Part shown: piece by piece, positions 60,701 through 64,000 of the stretch
Layout: each line of letters starts with the position of its first letter
Position numbering within the stretch: the first letter of the stretch is position 1
NCBI RefSeq assembly: GCF_001540865.1
Contig: NC_033637.1
Span: forward strand, 4,828,058 to 4,892,057
Source of the DNA: Ananas comosus
Lineage: Eukaryota > Streptophyta > Magnoliopsida > Poales > Bromeliaceae
Direction: 5' to 3'
DNA length: 64,000 bases
Program-made: the position numbers and the translations under genes
The notes under the pieces: generated by a model
The model's database searches: none
What the model was told of the DNA's origin: nothing
What the model saw: only the letters and a program-made list of their open reading frames with translations

Positions 60701-63700
60701 AAAAGAGTTCAACGGGCAGTTGATCGTCCAAATGTGAAAGATGAAGAATGTTAAGAGTTCACATATGAATAGTCCCATATCAAAAAATTATAAACAAGTA
60801 AAAGTGTTGACATATGTTAGTGGGCTCAGATCTAAAAGGTTCATGTTTTTTTGTTGTATGGATTCTATTACATATGTCATGTTCTTTGACTTATGTGGGC
60901 ATGGGCTGGCCCACTACTTAGTATCAGATTGTGGGTTGTCAAATGAGCACAATAACGCAAATGCACACCCACATATAAACAGCAGTATGCATGCACGTAC
61001 CCACACACACTATACATATATAAATATATAGACACTATAGACATATCCATGCTGAACGCATGCATATGAAGATACAAACATATAGACATACATTTATTTA
61101 TTTCATCATTAATATAGCTGGTGATATATTTGCTCATCGTATTGTATTTGTTGCTCCCTTTTTTGGCCATACTCATGCCTTGGATTAGTTATAATAATTT
61201 ATAGTGTTTTTTTTTGTGCAACAATTCAACATTAGATATTAATATTTGTAGATTCTTTATTATGCCGTGAATTATTATCAATATCTAGCAAAATCTAGCA
61301 TTACTAAAGCACGGTTTCTTGTACACAAATTTGATTCCAAGAGAATCTAATGGTTCTAAAGTTCTTTCATGCAAAAAACCGAAATAGCAACTTAAAAGGC
61401 AATAATACAGAAGACTATGACACACAAGATAACAGTTTTGTTGCACTCATATCATAGGGTTTGAAAGTTGATTTTTGTTGAATATAAATATTAAAAATTA
61501 CTGTTCTCTAATAAATTAAACTTTTGGAGCACAATAATTATTTTGCGCAATTTAATATGATATCAAAGTCGAAGGTCCTAAGTTCGAGTCCCGCCAGACT
61601 CCTAGTTAACTTCAATTAATTTCCTTCCAAGTCCATGTCTTGGACTTATCGAAAGTCTCGAGTTTAGAAATGATCGAGGATGAGTATTGAATATAAATAT
61701 TAATAAATGTACCATTCTCTGGTAGCTTAATTAAGCATTTGAAGAACAATAGTTATTTTGCATAATTTGACAATTTCAGTACTTCAAACTTTGCGGAACT
61801 CAAAATAACATGCTATAGTCTTATACGTATAAACGTACATGCTTATTATTAATCCTTCCTGCATCATCTAGCACATCCATAGACAGTTATGACCATCTCT
61901 TGTATTCGTAAACATGCAATGCAATCAACGCTTGATGGAAAATAAAAATTTCCAGGAATTAAATTTATCATATTAGAAATTATTCGTTAACTAAAAGACC
62001 TAGAATAAAAGAATTGCAACCATGCATATTCTGAAGAGATCATTGACAATGTTACCTGAGTCTCCTTTGATATAATATTTGTTTCCGGCGCCCCATAATT
62101 GCATTTTTGGTACCTCTCGAGTGTCTTCATCATGCTGTAGATTTAGCCAGTAGGCTCATTAGAAGGCTTATTAAAAATAACGAAAGTTAATAACCTAAAC
62201 AAAAACAGTTTGAAAAATCTCAAATAGTCAAAACTTTGTTATGCATCAAGAAAAGCATGGAACTGCATTTAACATTCTTGAATTTTTTTTATTCCACAAA
62301 TATAGATGTGTCTTAAAATATCTATTAACGACTTCTCCAATATAAGAAACGGAAGTAATAAATAACTAAGCCAATAGTTAAGTTTTCATATAGTAGATTT
62401 TAGGACATGAGTAATAAATTGTGAGGAGTTGCCAATTATTTGCACAGAAATTTCATCTTTGAGTCCTGTTGACTCACATATTATTCCGAAAAGTCATGAA
62501 TGATGATGAGGATGTAACTTGTTCTCTCTTGAGTGCTCCGATCGAAATTTTTAGAAAGAATCGGAGAGAAATACGACTGATAGAAGTAGAAAATGCATAT
62601 TTTAATGGAAATTCCATTATAGAATTCTAAGCTAGAGATCATGCGTGCATTTAGAGATAAACCTAGCTGATCTCAAAGTTTAATGATCATTAACGGGATG
62701 TAGATGACATCTTAGAGCTAAATTCCATGTCTTCTTTTAAAGCACATTTTAAAATGTATAATCAAAAGATATATTATAACCAGAAAAGCGTTTTTTTTAT
62801 ATATTTCAAAAATCGCCATGACAAAGCAAAGGGTCAATCATGAAGTGAAATCACGCAAAATTCAGATTCGGTTTTGTCATGCACTCACTGCTTAAACACG
62901 CACACACATTAGATATGAAAAGAAAATCCCTAATGACCAAAAAACAACAATTGGGCTCTTTGGGAGAATCAAAAAAGGAACTTCTGTAAAAGAGACAACA
63001 TACAAATTGACGATTCCTAAACTTAGCAGTGCGAATTTTCATGATGTCATGTCAAGAAAAGACCAGTTTTTTTAGAATTTCTTTGCCATGAGGAATTATT
63101 ATTGCACACATATTACGAAGCAAAAGGAAAGATCTGAGGCTGTACGTTGCTTATGTTTCCAAAAAGAAATTCTGAAGCTAAGAGCTAACCCTAATTTCTA
63201 AAGGGTGATACGATGAGAGTTTGAAGCAAATCGCAAACCCTAACTCCTAAATGCGATGCCTTTTTCACTCATCATCCACACATCAAAACGTGAAAGCAAG
63301 GGGTTGTAAACTCTTAATAAAGAGGTTTTGAGGCAAGATCCAAGGAAAACCCCCTAGGATCCAAGAAAGAATTAGAAAAGAGATCTCGATCTACTTATCT
63401 GATCATTTTGGCACGAAAATGAGATCTTCTCCTTATTACCAAAACAAGAAGCCAAAAGAAGTTGGAAAGACCTTAAAAATCTCAAAACCCTAAAAAGATC
63501 AGCTTCTTCGGAGCTGATCTAAGTGTAAAAGATAATTAGTTTCCTTTCTTTTCTCGTTTATTAAATCTACTTTTCCATTTCCTTCACCGAAATGGAAACC
63601 TAGCGCAAAAGCAGCAGCCACATGCTCCAAAATTCAAATCCGGAAACCGATCAAAGAACCACAAAATCGGATCAGCTAACCAATCGAACGCAAAAGCAGC

Positions 63701-63967
63701 AACCAAAACAAAGAGACCGTAGCCGATCTAACAGGAAGGAGATCGGAGATCGGAGATCGAAGTAGCCGATCGATGGATTCACCTGGAGCTGCTGCAGAAC
63801 TCGTAGAGCTTGCCCCGGTTGGAGAAGATAATGAGGGCGACCTCGGCATCGCAGAGCACGGAGAGCTCGTAGGCCTTCTTGAGGAGCCCATTCCGGCGCT
63901 TCGCGAAGGTCACCTGCCGATTGATCTTGTTCTCGATCCGCTTCAGCTCCACCCTCCCCCTCCCCAT
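42708..63967 (-). CDS. SEPALLATA-like MADS-box transcription factor (MIKCc), 8 exons
   Basis: A DNA-binding E-class floral organ-identity factor acting in nuclear MADS complexes (family knowledge). Coding exons on the minus strand: 63,967-63,783, 62,134-62,056, 44,994-44,933, 44,862-44,763, 44,520-44,479, 44,399-44,358, 43,853-43,714 and 42,786-42,708. They are 185, 79, 62, 100, 42, 42, 140 and 79 bp, giving 242 residues. The first six sizes match the conserved MIKC/SEP pattern, all introns are GT-AG, and there are no stops. MADS domain at residues 1-60 ([14 protein letters not shown]). I region with [17 protein letters not shown] at 63-79. K domain about 88-175 with [19 protein letters not shown]. 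The C-terminus has CEPTLQIG (SEP motif I) and [10 protein letters not shown] (motif II). The start was chosen at MGRGR; an in-frame ATG at 63,994 would add a 9-residue extension (MGCGLGFWG) not expected for this family. Intron 2 is 17,061 bp and full of transposons. The subclade (LOFSEP or SEP3) is not decided. Confidence 0.95.
45750..48270 (-). mobile_element. Ty1/Copia LTR retrotransposon, gag-protease only
   Basis: LTRs of 538 bp at 45,750-46,287 and 47,733-48,270, flanked by the target duplication CTTAC (45,745-45,749 and 48,271-48,275). On the minus strand the primer-binding site ATTGGTATCAGAG (47,732-47,720) abuts the LTR and matches initiator-Met tRNA. A purine-rich GGTGGAGAA precedes the other LTR. 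The interior of 1,445 bp codes only for gag, zinc knuckle, protease and the start of the next domain. Integrase, reverse transcriptase and RNase H are absent, so any mobility depended on another element. It lies in intron 2 of the MADS gene, on the same strand as that gene. Confidence 0.92.
46334..47683 (-). pseudogene. Copia gag-protease remnant
   Basis: Begins [18 protein letters not shown] at 47,683, the usual Copia gag start, then shifts frame. Gag continues at 47,578-47,348 ([20 protein letters not shown]) and 47,305-47,120, then 47,086-46,334. The last piece carries the CCHC knuckle ([14 protein letters not shown]), the aspartic protease region with [13 protein letters not shown], and gag-pre-integrase sequence (RGNLYVLNG). 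The usual protease motif is DSG or DTG; DSA here suggests loss of activity. In-frame stops separate the pieces near 47,346 and 47,118, so it is not translatable as one protein. Confidence 0.85.
48276..51382. other. MADS intron 2 sequence between the two Copia elements
   Basis: AT-rich. At 49,880-50,055 there are inverted TATTCC/GGAATA motifs ending CCAAACGGGGCC, probably one end of a transposon. At about 50,090-50,330 and 51,055-51,240 there are GGGTCGGGT-type motifs like those at 6,950. A piece resembling an older retrotransposon (ACATTCTCCCACTCTTTAAG, 51,301-51,320) is the site interrupted by the Copia insertion. No gene. Confidence 0.45.
51388..55067 (+). mobile_element. Ty1/Copia LTR retrotransposon with internal deletion
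   Basis: LTRs of about 403 bp at 51,388-51,790 and 54,666-55,067, flanked by the target duplication ATGGT (51,383-51,387 and 55,068-55,072). The primer-binding site TGGTATCAGAGC (51,793-51,804) lies two bases after the 5' LTR. The polypurine tract TGGGGGAG abuts the 3' LTR. The LTRs differ at only a few positions, so insertion is recent despite the broken coding region. It is antisense to the host MADS gene and sits in its second intron. Confidence 0.93.
51830..54652 (+). pseudogene. Copia gag-pol with stops, a frameshift and reverse-transcriptase deletion
   Basis: The gag start region ([13 protein letters not shown]) is in one frame, then a one-base shift near 51,990 leads into the long frame to 53,389. 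That frame holds gag, a CCHC knuckle ([14 protein letters not shown]), protease with [11 protein letters not shown], and the gag-pre-integrase zinc region ([12 protein letters not shown], then [10 protein letters not shown]). Stops interrupt integrase at about 53,387 and 53,562; it resumes at 53,627 with [15 protein letters not shown]. After another stop near 54,161, only the first part of reverse transcriptase remains ([25 protein letters not shown]). It then joins directly to RNase H tail sequence ([15 protein letters not shown]). The catalytic YVDD region is missing. Confidence 0.88.
55387..55832. repeat. Tandem duplication, unit about 223 bp
   Basis: Two direct copies (about 55,387-55,610 and 55,611-55,832) share GAAATGTTGTTCAGC, AAGTTAAGGGGAATAAGCTC, GAGAGAAGCTAATAATCCT and AAATAAATAAATGCACTAG with scattered substitutions. 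Non-coding, in intron 2. Confidence 0.8.
56770..56960. repeat. Degenerate LTR fragment related to the 3.6-kb element
   Basis: GTGCGAGGAACTGCCCTAAG, then CCCCAAAGGTA and CTACGAGCACGACTGTG, align with 3,695-3,810 of the LTR of the 3,568-6,456 element in the same orientation. It is diverged, unlike the near-identical pair there, and no partner LTR is evident. Confidence 0.6.
57011..57398. mobile_element. PIF/Harbinger-type MITE (CGGCATGTTTGGT ends)
   Basis: The ends CGACATGTTTGGTTTATGAT and ATGAACCAAACATGCCG are inverted repeats, flanked by TAA at 57,008-57,010 and 57,399-57,401. It is 388 bp and non-coding, distinct from the GGGTGCGTTTGG family next to it. Confidence 0.8.
57519..58216. mobile_element. 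PIF/Harbinger-type MITE, copy 3 (inverted)
   Basis: Same family as 27,111 and 36,500 but in the opposite orientation: it is their true reverse complement, which shows how a normal inverted copy looks. Ends GGGTGCGTTTGGTTCGC / GCGAACCAAACGCACCC with TAA duplications at 57,516-57,518 and 58,217-58,219. Confidence 0.87.
58220..59266. other. MADS intron 2, probable old retrotransposon remnant
   Basis: At 58,950-59,030 there is TTTATGTGGTTCGGTCAACC followed by a cysteine-free low-information stretch, a motif common in plant Copia LTR flanks. No intact terminal repeats or frames were found. Confidence 0.4.
59272..59826 (+). mobile_element. TRIM (miniature LTR retrotransposon), 555 bp, complete
   Basis: Two direct terminal repeats of about 240 bp, at 59,272-59,510 and 59,584-59,826, both starting TGTTGGCTTA. 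They are flanked by the 5-bp duplication TCCCT at 59,267-59,271 and 59,827-59,831. The primer-binding site ATGGTATCAGAACC follows the first repeat (one mismatch to the usual initiator-Met site). The interior is only about 73 bp, with no coding capacity. This fits terminal-repeat retrotransposons in miniature. The repeats differ at many positions, so the insertion is older than the LTR elements nearby. Confidence 0.85.
59832..62055. other. Remainder of MADS intron 2 next to exon 2
   Basis: AT-rich. A tRNA-like or primer-like stretch CCTAAGTTCGAGTCCCGCC is at 61,577-61,595. CA-rich and TA-rich simple sequence lies around 60,960-61,080. Open frames there (for example 60,741-61,031) have no recognisable domain. 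Nothing else was identified. Confidence 0.45.
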
Positions 63968-64000
63968 TCCCCAAAACCCTAACCCACAACCCAAAACGAA

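Noticed and set aside
61560..61620. Possible tRNA gene with GTTCGAGTCCC
   Set aside because: Only the B-box-like part is present; no acceptor stem or anticodon arm could be folded by eye, so it is more likely a retroelement remnant.
63968..63994. Upstream in-frame ATG extending the MADS protein by 9 residues
   Set aside because: MIKC MADS proteins of this clade start at MGRGRV; the extension is unlike the family.

Overview
The window is nuclear DNA from a flowering plant, probably a monocot (inference). It has few genes, long introns with canonical GT-AG borders, a SEPALLATA-type MADS-box gene, a plant LpxK gene, a plant GT31 galactosyltransferase gene and many LTR retrotransposons, MITEs and SINEs. 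The species cannot be named from the sequence alone.

The main observation concerns the string itself. Two blocks, 13,527-26,212 (block A) and about 28,400-35,857 (block B), are written with the wrong polarity: the base order is reversed without complementing. Six-frame translation finds nothing there. Complementing block A in place gives an unbroken 8-exon, 396-residue tetraacyldisaccharide 4'-kinase (LpxK) gene at 13,713-18,432. Reading block B backwards without complementing gives an unbroken 11-exon, 410-residue DUF4094/GT31 beta-1,3-galactosyltransferase gene at 32,544 down to 29,015. The SINE and MITE families in these blocks also match their copies elsewhere only after complementing. 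A true mirror repeat is visible too: 12,499 to about 13,190, read forward, equals 26,212 down to about 25,520 read backwards. DNA rearrangement cannot produce this, so it is a sequence-handling error. Single-N joins lie at 9,238, 13,526 and 35,858. A normally written island of about 2.2 kb (26,213 to about 28,400) separates the two blocks.

Layout: 1-3,250 is MITE remnants, an AT-rich array with a period near 190 bp, a Helitron 3' end and SINEs. 3,568-6,456 is a young non-autonomous LTR retrotransposon. 6,950-8,495 holds two inverted-repeat elements. 9,041-9,435 is an unmerged contig overlap. 10,662-10,976 (minus) is a small membrane-protein gene with a TATA box. 12,338-13,525 holds MITEs. Block A, the normal island and block B follow. 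36,112-37,184 holds MITEs. 39,278-41,152 is a solo LTR inside an older terminal-inverted-repeat element.

42,708-63,967 (minus) is a complete 8-exon SEPALLATA-like gene of 242 residues. Its second intron is 17.06 kb and holds a gag-protease-only Copia element (45,750-48,270), a Copia element that lost most of its reverse transcriptase (51,388-55,067), two Harbinger-type MITEs and a 555-bp TRIM. The genes are unrelated in function: an organ-identity transcription factor, a lipid A-like pathway kinase and a Golgi glycosyltransferase. No operon-like or cluster logic links them.
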